Origin: Aphanomyces cochlioides
Taxonomy: Eukaryota > Oomycota > Saprolegniomycetes > Saprolegniales > Verrucalvaceae
Reading direction: 5' to 3'
NCBI GenBank assembly: GCA_019828595.1
Contig: JAHQRK010000001.1
Location: 4,836,001 to 4,900,000, forward strand
DNA: 64,000 nt
The notes under the pieces are model-generated. The model had not been told where the DNA came from, did no database searches, and worked only from the letters and a program-made list of their open reading frames with translations. How positions within the stretch are numbered: the first letter of the stretch is position 1; the number at the start of each line of letters is the position of its first letter. Both the position numbers and the translations under genes were made by a program. Positions 41,893-53,049 of this stretch are shown here, one piece after another.

Positions 41893-44800
41893 TTAGAGTT
41901 GATCGTCCTCCAAATCGAGGGGATCAATTTCGTCGGCGTTCATGGAGTGGTGAGCTTTGCTGCAGAGCTCGTCGATGTGGTAATTGTTGGTGATGCTTTT
42001 GAGCATCGAGATGGCCGACAAGACGGGAGCCGGCAAAGTGAACTTCTCGAGATTGTCGCTGAAGTTTTCGATCAAAGCAAACAGCGACCAGTCCGTCAAG
42101 CAGTTGGTGTCAGGCAATCTTGTTGCTTCTTGGTTCAATAGAACAGTCAGTGCCTCCGAGTTTGTGTAGAGGTCTGGGGCCCGATTTGAGAGGAATAAGT
42201 CAATCGTAGCAAGTGCAAAGAGGATGCGCTTGATCTCTGGTATGTCCGTGGTCAATTCTTCCAAGATTTCTGACGGGTGAATCTTGTATTGAGCCATGAA
42301 GTTGACGTGATGTTTGTAGTTGTGAGGCTTGCCTTGAGCTTTTAACAAAGCCATCTTGCGCTCAATAGTCTTGGTTGCAACAAGTGACTGAAACAAACTG
42401 AGGTCTTCATCTTGTGCGTACATAGCATGTGCAACGAGCTGAGGATCATCTCGCAAAATGCGTTGACATTCGGTGATACTGCCTTCGACTTTCTTGTCTC
42501 GAATGATCTTCTTCGCCAATTCGAGGTGGGCTGCAGCAGACTTGTTAAGTCGTTGTTTCTTCGCTTTGCCTTTGGTCTTTTTCGGGCGTGGCGCACTTGA
42601 ATCTTCCAATACAATTCGAGGCACTGCAAAGTCTTCAAACGAGAGTTCCACGTCGTCTTCTTCGAGGATATGAAAACGGTTGGATGTCGGCAGGGGATCC
42701 AAACGTGGAGACGAAGGCAAAGTACGTTTTGGAGCTGGTCCAGACCGGTAGCCCGTTACCAATTGAAGGTCCAGCGAGTTCTTGGGCTGCTCACTTGGTG
42801 GAGCAAGAGCGGGCGATTCGTTGGTAGACATTTCCACATCTTCTTGTCGTTTGTCTTGTCCATTGTTGTTAGGGGGATCGCTGTCACCAGACATATCGAC
42901 ATCAGAGCCATGAGAAGGAGCTGTTGGCTGTGGTTGTTCATCTTGACCATCTTCAGATGCCTCAGTTGAGTCGGCCTTGCCTTCCGCATTTGTTCCAGGG
43001 TCTTGATCATGATCGTCTCCATCATGTTCAGGTTCTTTTTCTCCTGACGGAGGAGATTTTGCCGCTTTTGCCTTCGCTTTTTCAGCCTTGGCCTCTGCAC
43101 GTCGTGAAACAATCGACGGAGGCAATGTCTTGTTCAGAGCAGCGATCTTGTGCTGAAACACGACGACAAAAGGCTGACCCGACGGATCCGTAATGGTGAT
43201 TTCGCGTAGTGCGTCGCCGGATTTTGGCACCAGCACTGCAGGAGGCGCAGACGACTTGAAAATGACTCTCAAATGCGGCGACTTGATGTTCTGACCAGCA
43301 GTAGGGTTGAATGCTGCTATCACTGACTTGGTCAATGCAGCCATTTTCTTGACAATTGCCTTGGCCATCGAAGGGTGACTGACCTTGTTGAACGTAACGT
43401 AGTAGTTGTTGCCATAACGCGAGTATTTGGGAACCAGGAAGTCTTTGCCACCAAGTCGAAACGTTGTGCCTCCCATTTCCACGCACGTAGACAAGTTGTA
43501 ACTTGAGATCACAATGGTCTGTGGGTTCTTCTTGTGGATCAAAATGTTCGGAAATTTGGAGCCCCATAACGAACCAGGATTTTCCTTGACAAATTGATCG
43601 CAGATGACTTTTTCGGACCAGTCCTTGTAGCCTTCGCCCAACTTGACTGTGAGCTCGTACACTTGGGACTGGGGGGTGAGCAAAATGTTTTCAATGAAGG
43701 CGTCCATGTCACCAGAGTCTTTGTAGAATGCGTCCGCCATGGCCTCGCATCGCGCAATATCGTCATCGGCAATAGCATGAGCACCAGTGTTGCGATGTTT
43801 CGCGCCTTTGGGGGCATTGCCTTGCTTGGAATCTTTCTTGGACGAAGCTGAATCCTTGCCGGGAGCCTTTTGCGTCCATGGATTGGCCTTTTCAGCGTTT
43901 TGTTGCTCTTGATCGCCTTGTATTTTGTCTGCCGCGGTAGGAGGATCAACAGCGCCATTTCCTTGAGCAACGGATTTGTCGACAATGTCTTGATTTGACT
44001 GGTCATTGTCATTGTTTGTCGATTGTTCCTCTTGAATAACTTCTCCAGGAGTATCACACGGCTTCGCTTGGCCGTTAATGTCGCCTGACCCATCAACCTC
44101 CGAGTGAATTTGAGTATTTCCCTCGTCGGTTAAGGCCTCGGTTTCAGTAGAATCCTTCCCCTCGGCGTCTCCAGAGACCATATCCACGTCCTCTTGAGAT
44201 TTTTCTTCTTCCTCTCCCGTTCTAGGAGGCTCAGCACAGGGGGCGACGCGGTTGGTGGCTGCTGGCTCAGTCCCATTGGTCACGAGAAAGGCCGGGGCCA
44301 GACCCCCAGTGACAGGGGTAGAAGGGGAATCCATGCCATCCCCGCAGCACGGTGACTGGGGTACACCATTGCTCCGGCGAGAACCCAAATCGGGATACCG
44401 CCCCCGCCCCTCCGAAGAGGCCCCTGGGGGGAAGTAGACAGAACCGCAGGGTGTGCCCATAGGGGGGGCCCTCGTAGCCTCTAGGGCTGGCATGGACCCC
44501 GTTTTCTCGCCGCCTTCACTGGGGATCGACTCCAATTGGAGTCCAGGGTAGCAGCCACCACAGGCACAAGGCCCCAGTGGTTCGCCCTCCTGAGTGAGGG
44601 CTTCGCTAGACAAGTTAACGACAGTGGTCTGGGGGTCAACCACTGACCCACTGAGGTTGACCCCCCCTGGAACTCCGGCGAGTGGAGCACCAGGTGAAGC
44701 GCTGGGGGAGCGAGACGCAGATTGGTCTCCAGAGACGCTGTTGGGGTCGAACTCGACCTCCACTTCGGCCCTAGGGTTAGGTGTAGAGACATTACTCACA

Positions 44801-44919
44801 CCACTTCCGCCATCCTGATTGGACGACGAAAGTGGGTGAGGTGATACAATACCTGGAATGATGGTGACTCCGTGAGTGTTGGTCTCACGGAGCTCGGAAC
44901 AGCTGTTGGCGTTGGACAT
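41893..44919 (-). CDS. ORF1 protein of L5, intact (1008 aa), extendable by repeats
   Basis: It is a full ORF1 from MSNANSC to DDQL of the class lacking the AAAK insertion. Layout as in L3: low-complexity acidic N-terminus, central domain with MADAFYKDS, Lys/Ala run, basic patch, helical C-terminus. The frame is also open upstream through the adjacent 936-bp unit (936 is 312 codons), so initiation at the preceding unit's ATG (45855) would give 1320 aa with a duplicated 312-aa N-terminal block. A 935-bp unit farther upstream breaks the frame for longer versions. Confidence 0.8.
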   Translation of the reverse strand: MSNANSCSELRETNTHGVTIIPGIVSPHPLSSSNQDGGSGVSNVSTPNPRAEVEVEFDPNSVSGDQSASRSPSASPGAPLAGVPGGVNLSGSVVDPQTTVVNLSSEALTQEGEPLGPCACGGCYPGLQLESIPSEGGEKTGSMPALEATRAPPMGTPCGSVYFPPGASSEGRGRYPDLGSRRSNGVPQSPCCGDGMDSPSTPVTGGLAPAFLVTNGTEPAATNRVAPCAEPPRTGEEEEKSQEDVDMVSGDAEGKDSTETEALTDEGNTQIHSEVDGSGDINGQAKPCDTPGEVIQEEQSTNNDNDQSNQDIVDKSVAQGNGAVDPPTAADKIQGDQEQQNAEKANPWTQKAPGKDSASSKKDSKQGNAPKGAKHRNTGAHAIADDDIARCEAMADAFYKDSGDMDAFIENILLTPQSQVYELTVKLGEGYKDWSEKVICDQFVKENPGSLWGSKFPNILIHKKNPQTIVISSYNLSTCVEMGGTTFRLGGKDFLVPKYSRYGNNYYVTFNKVSHPSMAKAIVKKMAALTKSVIAAFNPTAGQNIKSPHLRVIFKSSAPPAVLVPKSGDALREITITDPSGQPFVVVFQHKIAALNKTLPPSIVSRRAEAKAEKAKAKAAKSPPSGEKEPEHDGDDHDQDPGTNAEGKADSTEASEDGQDEQPQPTAPSHGSDVDMSGDSDPPNNNGQDKRQEDVEMSTNESPALAPPSEQPKNSLDLQLVTGYRSGPAPKRTLPSSPRLDPLPTSNRFHILEEDDVELSFEDFAVPRIVLEDSSAPRPKKTKGKAKKQRLNKSAAAHLELAKKIIRDKKVEGSITECQRILRDDPQLVAHAMYAQDEDLSLFQSLVATKTIERKMALLKAQGKPHNYKHHVNFMAQYKIHPSEILEELTTDIPEIKRILFALATIDLFLSNRAPDLYTNSEALTVLLNQEATRLPDTNCLTDWSLFALIENFSDNLEKFTLPAPVLSAISMLKSITNNYHIDELCSKAHHSMNADEIDPLDLEDDQL

Positions 44920-47900
44920 TTTGAGCGCGGCGGCACTTGATAACTTCTTGACTTGAGGGGTACGAGGCAAATTCGGAAGTCCAGGAGTATCACACGGCTT
45001 CGCTTGGCCGTTAATGTCGCCTGACCCATCAACCTCCGAGTGAATTTGAGTATTTCCCTCGTCGGTTAAGGCCTCGGTTTCAGTAGAATCCTTCCCCTCG
45101 GCGTCTCCAGAGACCATATCCACGTCCTCTTGAGATTTTTCTTCTTCCTCTCCCGTTCTAGGAGGCTCAGCACAGGGGGCGACGCGGTTGGTGGCTGCTG
45201 GCTCAGTCCCATTGGTCACGAGAAAGGCCGGGGCCAGACCCCCAGTGACAGGGGTAGAAGGGGAATCCATGCCATCCCCGCAGCACGGTGACTGGGGTAC
45301 ACCATTGCTCCGGCGAGAACCCAAATCGGGATACCGCCCCCGCCCCTCCGAAGAGGCCCCTGGGGGGAAGTAGACAGAACCGCAGGGTGTGCCCATAGGG
45401 GGGGCCCTCGTAGCCTCTAGGGCTGGCATGGACCCCGTTTTCTCGCCGCCTTCACTGGGGATCGACTCCAATTGGAGTCCAGGGTAGCAGCCACCACAGG
45501 CACAAGGCCCCAGTGGTTCGCCCTCCTGAGTGAGGGCTTCGCTAGACAAGTTAACGACAGTGGTCTGGGGGTCAACCACTGACCCACTGAGGTTGACCCC
45601 CCCTGGAACTCCGGCGAGTGGAGCACCAGGTGAAGCGCTGGGGGAGCGAGACGCAGATTGGTCTCCAGAGACGCTGTTGGGGTCGAACTCGACCTCCACT
45701 TCGGCCCTAGGGTTAGGTGTAGAGACATTACTCACACCACTTCCGCCATCCTGATTGGACGACGAAAGTGGGTGAGGTGATACAATACCTGGAATGATGG
45801 TGACTCCGTGAGTGTTGGTCTCACGGAGCTCGGAACAGCTGTTGGCGTTGGACATTTTGAGCGCGGCGGCACTTGATAACTTCTTGACTTGAGGGGTACG
45901 AGGCAAATTCGGAAGTCCAGGAGTATCACACGGCTTCGCTTGGCCGTTAATGTCGCCTGACCCATCCACCTCCGAGTGAATTTGAGTATTTCCCTCGTCG
46001 GTTAAGGCCTCGGTTTCAGTAGAATCCTTCCCCTCGGCGTCTCCAGAGACCATATCCACGTCCTCTTGAGATTTTTCTTCTTCCTCTCCCGTTCTAGGAG
46101 GCTCAGCACAGGGGGCGACGCGGTTGGTGGCTGCTGGCTCAGTCCCATTGGTCACGAGAAAGGCCGGGGCCAGACCCCCAGTGACAGGGGTAGAAGGGGA
46201 ATCCATGCCATCCCCGCAGCACGGTGACTGGGGTACACCATTGCTCCGGCGAGAACCCAAATCGGGATACCGCCCCCGCCCCTCCGAAGAGGCCCCTGGG
46301 GGGAAGTAGACAGAACCGCAGGGTGTGCCCATAGGGGGGGCCCTCGTAGCCTCTAGGGCTGGCATGGACCCCGTTTTCTCGCCGCCTTCACTGGGGATCG
46401 ACTCCAATTGGAGTCCAGGGTAGCAGCCACCACAGGCACAAGGCCCCAGTGGTTCGCCCTCCTGAGTGAGGGCTTCGCTAGACAAGTTAACGACAGTGGT
46501 CTGGGGGTCAACCACTGACCCACTGAGGTTGACCCCCCTGGAACTCCGGCGAGTGGAGCACCAGGTGAAGCGCTGGGGGAGCGAGACGCAGATTGGTCTC
46601 CAGAGACGCTGTTGGGGTCGAACTCGACCTCCACTTCGGCCCTAGGGTTAGGTGTAGAGACATTACTCACACCACTTCCGCCATCCTGATTGGACGACGA
46701 AAGTGGGTGAGGTGATACAATACCTGGAATGATGGTGACTCCGTGAGTGTTGGTCTCACGGAGCTCGGAACAGCTGTTGGCGTTGGACATTTTGAGCGCG
46801 GCGGCACTTGATAACTTCTTGACTTGAGGGGTACGAGGCAAATTCGGAAGTCCAGGAGTATCACACGGCTTCGCTTGGCCGTTAATGTCGCCTGACCCAT
46901 CAACCTCCGAGTGAATTTGAGTATTTCCCTCGTCGGTTAAGGCCTCGGTTTCAGTAGAATCCTTCCCCTCGGCGTCTCCAGAGACCATATCCACGTCCTC
47001 TTGAGATTTTTCTTCTTCCTCTCCCGTTCTAGGAGGCTCAGCACAGGGGGCGACGCGGTTGGTGGCTGCTGGCTCAGTCCCATTGGTCACGAGAAAGGCC
47101 GGGGCCAGACCCCCAGTGACAGGGGTAGAAGGGGAATCCATGCCATCCCCGCAGCACGGTGACTGGGGTACACCATTGCTCCGGCGAGAACCCAAATCGG
47201 GATACCGCCCCCGCCCCTCCGAAGAGGCCCCTGGGGGGAAGTAGACAGAACCGCAGGGTGTGCCCATAGGGGGGGCCCTCGTAGCCTCTAGGGCTGGCAT
47301 GGACCCCGTTTTCTCGCCGCCTTCACTGGGGATCGACTCCAATTGGGGTCCAGGGTAGCAGCCACCACAGGCACAAGGCCCCAGTGGTTCGCCCTCCTGA
47401 GTGAGGGCTTCGCTAGACAAGTTAACGACAGTGGTCTGGGGGTCAACCACTGACCCACTGAGGTTGACCCCCCTGGAACTCCGGCGAGTGGAGCACCAGG
47501 TGAAGCGCTGGGGGAGCGAGACGCAGATTGGTCTCCAGAGACGCTGTTGGGGTCGAACTCGACCTCCACTTCGGCCCTAGAGTTAGGTGTAGAGACATTA
47601 CTCACACCACTTCCCCATCCTGATTGGACGACGAAAGTGGGTGAGGTGATACAATACCTGGAATGATGGTGACTCCGTGAGTGTTGGTCTCACGGAGCTC
47701 GGAACAGCTGTTGGCGTTGGACATTTTGAGCGCGGCGGCACTTGATAACTTCTTGACTTGAGGGGTACGAGGCAAATTCGGAAGTCCAGGAGTATCACAC
47801 GGCTTCGCTTGGCCGTTAATGTCGCCTGACCCATCAACCTCCGAGTGAATTTGAGTATTTCCCTCGTCGGTTAAGGCCTCGGTTTCAGTAGAATCCTTCC

Positions 47901-49654
47901 CCTCGGCGTCTCCAGAGACCATATCCACGTCCTCTTGAGATTTTTCTTCTTCCTCTCCCGTTCTAGGAGGCTCAGCACAGGGGGCGACGCGGTTGGTGGC
48001 TGCTGGCTCAGTCCCATTGGTCACGAGAAAGGCCGGGGCCAGACCCCCAGTGACAGGGGTAGAAGGGGAATCCATGCCATCCCCGCAGCACGGTGACTGG
48101 GGTACACCATTGCTCCGGCGAGAACCCAAATCGGGATACCGCCCCCGCCCCTCCGAAGAGGCCCCTGGGGGGAAGTAGACAGAACCGCAGGGTGTGCCCA
48201 TAGGGGGGGCCCTCGTAGCCTCTAGGGCTGGCATGGACCCCGTTTTCTCGCCGCCTTCACTGGGGATCGACTCCAATTGGGGTCCAGGGTAGCAGCCACC
48301 ACAGGCACAAGGCCCCAGTGGTTCGCCCTCCTGAGTGAGGGCTTCGCTAGACAAGTTAACGACAGTGGTCTGGGGGTCAACCACTGACCCACTGAGGTTG
48401 ACCCCCCCTGGAACTCCGGCGAGTGGAGCACCAGGTGAAGCGCTGGGGGAGCGAGACGCAGATTGGTCTCCAGAGACGCTGTTGGGGTCGAACTCGACCT
48501 CCACTTCGGCCCTAGAGTTAGGTGTAGAGACATTACTCACACCACTTCCCCATCCTGATTGGACGACGAAAGTGGGTGAGGTGATACAATACCTGGAATG
48601 ATGGTGACTCCGTGAGTGTTGGTCTCACGGAGCTCGGAACAGCTGTTGGCGTTGGACATTTTGAGCGCGGCGGCACTTGATAACTTCTTGACTTGAGGGG
48701 TACGAGGCAAATTCGGAAGTCCAGGAGTATCACACGGCTTCGCTTGGCCGTTAATGTCGCCTGACCCATCAACCTCAGAGTGAATTTGAGTATTTCCCTC
48801 GTCGGTTAAGGCCTCGGTTTCAGTAGAATCCTTCCCCTCGGCGTCTCCAGAGACCATATCCACGTCCTCTTGAGATTTTTCTTCTTCCTCTCCCGTTCTA
48901 GGAGGCTCAGCACAGGGGGCGACGCGGTTGGTGGCTGCTGGCTCAGTCCCATTGGTCACGAGAAAGGCCGGGGCCAGACCCCCAGTGACAGGGGTAGAAG
49001 GGGAATCCATGCCATCCCCGCAGCACGGTGACTGGGGTACACCATTGCTCCGGCGAGAACCCAAATCGGGATACCGCCCCCGCCCCTCCGAAGAGGCCCC
49101 TGGGGGGAAGTAGACAGAACCGCAGGGTGTGCCCATAGGGGGGGCCCTCGTAGCCTCTAGGGCTGGCATGGACCCCGTTTTCTCGCCGCCTTCACTGGGG
49201 ATCGACTCAATTGGAGTCCAGGGTAGCAGCCACCACAGGCACAAGGCCCCAGTGGTTCGCCCTCCTGAGTGAGGGCTTCGCTAGACAAGTTAACGACAGT
49301 GGTCTGGGGGTCAACCACTGACCCACTGAGGTTGACCCCCCCTGGAACTCCGGCGAGTGGAGCACCAGGTGAAGCGCTGGGGGAGCGAGACGCAGATTGG
49401 TCTCCAGAGACGCTGTTGGGGTCGAACTCGACCTCCACTTCGGCCCTAGAGTTAGGTGTAGAGACATTACTCACACCACTTCCCCATCCTGATTGGACGA
49501 CGAAAGTGGGTGAGGTGATACAATACCTGGAATGATGGTGACTCCGTGAGTGTTGGTCTCACGGAGCTCGGAACAGCTGTTGGCGTTGGACATTTTGAGC
49601 GCGGCGGCACTTGATAACTTCTTGACTTGAGGGGTACGAGGCAAATTCGGAAGT
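44045..49654 (-). repeat. Six tandem copies of the LINE 5' end plus ORF1 N-terminus (936-bp unit)
   Basis: Units are 44045-44980, 44981-45916, 45917-46851, 46852-47785, 47786-48720 and 48721-49654. Each begins (sense) at ACTTCCGAATTTGCC and ends in ORF1 at ATACTCCTGG; all five internal junctions are identical. Lengths are 936, 936, 935, 934, 935 and 934, the losses being single bases in a C-run, in TTCCGCCATCC and in GACTCCAATT. Some variants are confined to neighbouring units at the upstream (high-coordinate) end, so spread was by unequal exchange. Only the last unit continues into the rest of ORF1. Confidence 0.93.
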
Positions 49655-49655
49655 C

Positions 49656-52600
49656 GGCTCTGGATCATGGAAAGCTCCAACTTGGCTACTTCGTCTACCA
49701 CGAGCGGCCGAGATTGTTCATGGATGTCTGGATCGATTTTTGGACAAGTCTCCAACATTCCACAATATCTCCAAGGCCTACGACATGCTGGTCAATGATA
49801 TCCGCTCCCAACTCAAAGAATTCCATTCTCAACGATTGGAGAAACAACGTCTGCCGTTGAAGAAGTTAGCTGTCGAGATCGCTTCGCTTTTGCAAGTCCC
49901 CAACATGCGTCAAGATTCAGTGCTGGTGGATCGAGTGCGAGACCTTCAAAAGCAAATTCACGAGCTGCAAGATCGAGACAAGCAGTTTCGTCAAGACCAG
50001 GCGTTCCAACTTCACTTGTACAAAGCAGAGCGCTCGTCCAAGTTCCACTTCATGTCCCCTGTCCCTACCCCCTTGAAGAAGACAGTCTTCAAAGAGTTGG
50101 TGGATGTCAATGGAAATGTTGTCTCCAATCAACAAGGCATGTCTGACGTCCTGGTCGACTACTACAAGGACTTGTTTGCAGCTCCCGAGGTGCAGCGATC
50201 TGGAGACGAAGTGTCGTCATTTCTGACCCCATTGACTCGACACAAGCAACTGCCAGAGCAAGCCCAGAAAGAGCTGTCGGCTCCCTTGCGCGCCAACGAG
50301 TTCTATCATGCTATTCGATACAGCAGTTCGAACTCAGCGCCAGGTCCCAACGCTCTGCCATTCGAAGTCCTCAAACTTGCACCTCACAAGTGGTCGTTGG
50401 TATTGGAGCTGCTATTCACACACCAGCTCCATTCTCACCCTCGCTTGACTCCCATGCAACTTGTCAGTACGCTGGTGTTGCTGCACAAGAAAGGCCCCAA
50501 GTCACAAGCCAAGAACTATCGGCCCATTAGCCTACTCAACACGGATGTGAAAATCCTGACGAGTATTCTGGCTTATCGACTCCAGCGCCACATTCGACAC
50601 ATCATCCACCCGGACCAGCAAGGCTTTATCCGTCGAAGCAATATCCAAACCAATATTGCACGACTGGATGACATGCTGCACCACATCAAACTACACAGTC
50701 CGTCCTCGATGGTGGCACTGCTTGACTTTGAGAAAGCTTTTGATCGCGTGGACCACGCGTACTTGCTCCGCGTCCTCCGTCACTATGGCTTTCCCGAAAC
50801 CTTTGTTGACATGGTTCGCGTACTGTACTCGGGCCGCAAGTCTCGCATCTTGGTGAACGGCTTCTTGTCCAAGCCAGTTCACATCTCACGCGGTGTGTTG
50901 CAAGGTGATCCACTGTCGCCACTTCTGTTTGTGATCGCTTTGGAACCGATGTGCCAACTCCTACGGCAACACTCCAACTATGGCATCAAGTGTGGGGATC
51001 GCTACCACACTGGGAGTTACTTTGCCGACGACTCGCAACTCTATGCGGCAAATGAGACGTGCCTCCACCGGCAGCTTGCATTGGTTCAAACCTTTTGCGA
51101 CAAGTCTGGTTTCCGACTCAACGTAGACAAGACCCAAATTCTGACCTACAGCCAGTTGAATGGGAACCTTGCCTCACTACAAGTTACTTCCGACAGTCCC
51201 GTGAAGGCTCTTGGTATCTTGGTTGCGCCCAATCTTTCTCCATTGGCACGTTTCAATTACGTGTTTGAGAAGTTTGTGGCTCGCTTGTCTTTGTGGCTCT
51301 ACAAGGCTCGAACCATGGCCGGAAAAGTCACTATCCTGCACAGCATATGTCTGCCTGTGTTATGGTACCAACTGGCTTTTGTCCCTGCCGACAAAGACCT
51401 GGCCAAAAAGATCGACAAGGCCATGCTTCAATTAATGCATGGTGAAGAAATCAACCCATCCTCCTCTGTCCATGGCCTCCGTTTGATCAAAAAGGAGATC
51501 ATATTCATGCCGAAGAAGTCCGGTGGCTTAGGCCTGCACCATGCACTTGCTTTATGGCAACAACACAACCGCTCTGTCATGATCAGATGCATTCAAGCCA
51601 TCACCACCCCACCCCGCAAGTCTGCCATGTCCGCCTGGATTACGCCGGGCTATACTCTCCTCGAGAAGGCTTTTCATCCATGGGGTTCCCCCCGAGATCT
51701 CCTCTTGGCAAATGGCTCTTCTGCATTCATCAGACAACTGTACAAGAATCCCAATATCACTCCAATGTGGAAAGCCTTATTGAGTAGCTGGTTTGAATCC
51801 CGCTGGACTCCGTACGGCTGTCCAAATCACATCTCATCTTTGGATGTTCCCCTTTGGCACAACTCGTATCTGCCTGGACTCGAAGACCTATACGATCAGT
51901 GCTCTACATCGACGCAAGACCAAGCCAATGTATTGGCTTCGCTTCACATCACGAAGTTGTCGCATTTGTTGACTCCGTGTCAGCGAGTTTGGCCAGCTTC
52001 GATCTTGTTCGACAAAATCAACCGTGCCTGCCGCCAAGCCAATTTTGTCCCTCCAACGAAACAATGGATCTCAATCTTGGTGACCAAGTTATCACGATTG
52101 TTTGAGATTGTTTCTGAAGAGGATGCTCCCGTGTTCCACTTGCCGACGCCAAGCTCTGAATGGATGGAATGGCACTGGATGATACACCCTGACTCGAGTC
52201 CGATCTTGTTGGCGTTTGCGACTTCGAAATCGGCTAAGGTCAGAGCTTCTCCAGCTGTCAGCTCGTCCATTCTTCCTACCAAGCATCTCAACCTGCCATC
52301 CAACTTTTACGAAGACCCCAAGCGCCTTACCCAACTTGCCGCCTTCCTCCAACCCGACCACATTCTCCCTCGATATGGAGAGTTCATTTTCAAGACCCTT
52401 CTCCGCGCCAACGCCATGCAATATCTGTTTCAGTACCAAGACCCCAAGCCGACGTGTGTCTTCTGTCGTGTCAATGAGACGTACGAGCATTTCCTGTTCT
52501 CTTGTGGATATGGTCAATCTGTTTGGTATTTCTTCAAGGCGATCCAGCGACTGCTCGAGTGTTCCTTTCCGTCGACTTGTCTGGAAATGTTCTACGAGAC

Positions 52601-52904
52601 GCCCAAGCCGTCCGATGGATACTACATCCGTGGCTATCTGAAGATATGGCCGATTGTCCGAGCCTGCGTGTATTATCAAATATGGCTCCAACGTGCCGAT
52701 CGCACCTTTCGACCCGACCTCACAGCGAAGAGTCCGATGGAAGTTGCCATTCATGCTGCCTCTTTGATCAAGCTACATCTACAACAGCTCCTGGTTGATC
52801 TCCCTCTCAAGAAGGGATACACCAAGGTATTCAATGTGCTCAAGCATCTATCTTCGGACCCCTGGTTACGTCAACACGCCATTCCTGACAGTGTCGTTTC
52901 ATGA
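49656..52904 (+). pseudogene. ORF2 of L7, lacking the endonuclease
   Basis: It is open for 1082 codons from GSWKAPTWLL to the SVVS stop, with the linker, all RT motifs, the thumb and the zinc motif intact. The first 269 codons, the whole endonuclease, are missing, and no ATG sits near the start. Unique changes include LQLMHG for LQFMHG. Variants are mosaic: some are shared with L5 (GTCGACTTG near 52573), some with L6 (QHAIPDS) and some with L8 (MPKKSGG). Confidence 0.85.
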
Positions 52905-53049
52905 GTGAGCTGACGGCTCACCACTTCATCTCCTGTTCAATGACCACTTTGCCATATTCTGTTTTCCAAGTTCTATTTATACAGTACGAGGCAAATTAGT
53001 AAGTCATTAGGGCCATTGCTCAAAAATAAGGTTAATACAACTCATTTAA
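49656..53049 (+). mobile_element. LINE copy L7, broken in ORF2
   Basis: It starts inside ORF2 at GGCTCTGGATCATGG, immediately after the 5' end of L5 plus one extra C, and continues to the terminal TTAA at 53046-53049. The break is the same position as the L6 target duplication. The 3' sense flank CCAACGCC is ORF1 of L8, so L7 inserted into L8. L7 and 32611-36005 of L5 form a 3.39-kb inverted repeat. Confidence 0.85.

Larger units (their letters stand above)
32611..49654 (-). mobile_element. LINE copy L5: complete ends, 5' array, split by L6
   Basis: It runs from a 5' end at 49654 through six tandem 936-bp 5' units, ORF1 (41893-44919), spacer, ORF2 and 3' UTR to the terminal TTAA at 32611. 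L6 interrupts ORF2 at 36007-40992. Without L6 and one target duplication, ORF2 is 4056 nt and open. With an intact ORF1 this was the best candidate for an active element in the window. The 3' sense flank (CCCAGTC) is L4 ORF1, while the 5' flank is ORF2 of L7, so the flanks derive from two different targets. Confidence 0.85.

Noticed and set aside
44776..44788. Telomere-like CCTAACCCTAGGG motif
   Set aside because: A single coding occurrence inside ORF1 (PNPRA), repeated only because ORF1 is repeated; not a telomeric array.
44045..49654. CRISPR-like regular repeat
   Set aside because: Units of 936 bp abut directly with no spacers and encode ORF1; this is a tandem duplication of LINE sequence.
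53016..53049. Apparent N-terminal extension of L8 ORF1 from the L7 tail
   Set aside because: The frame starts with TTG, not ATG, and the residues are translated 3' UTR. The same happens at 32611-32644.
40993..53049. L7 as a twin-priming product with an inverted 5' part (40993-49654)
   Set aside because: It fits the order of pieces and a 15-bp overlap, but then the perfect 16-bp L6 duplication and the exact 4056-nt restoration of L5 ORF2 would be coincidences.
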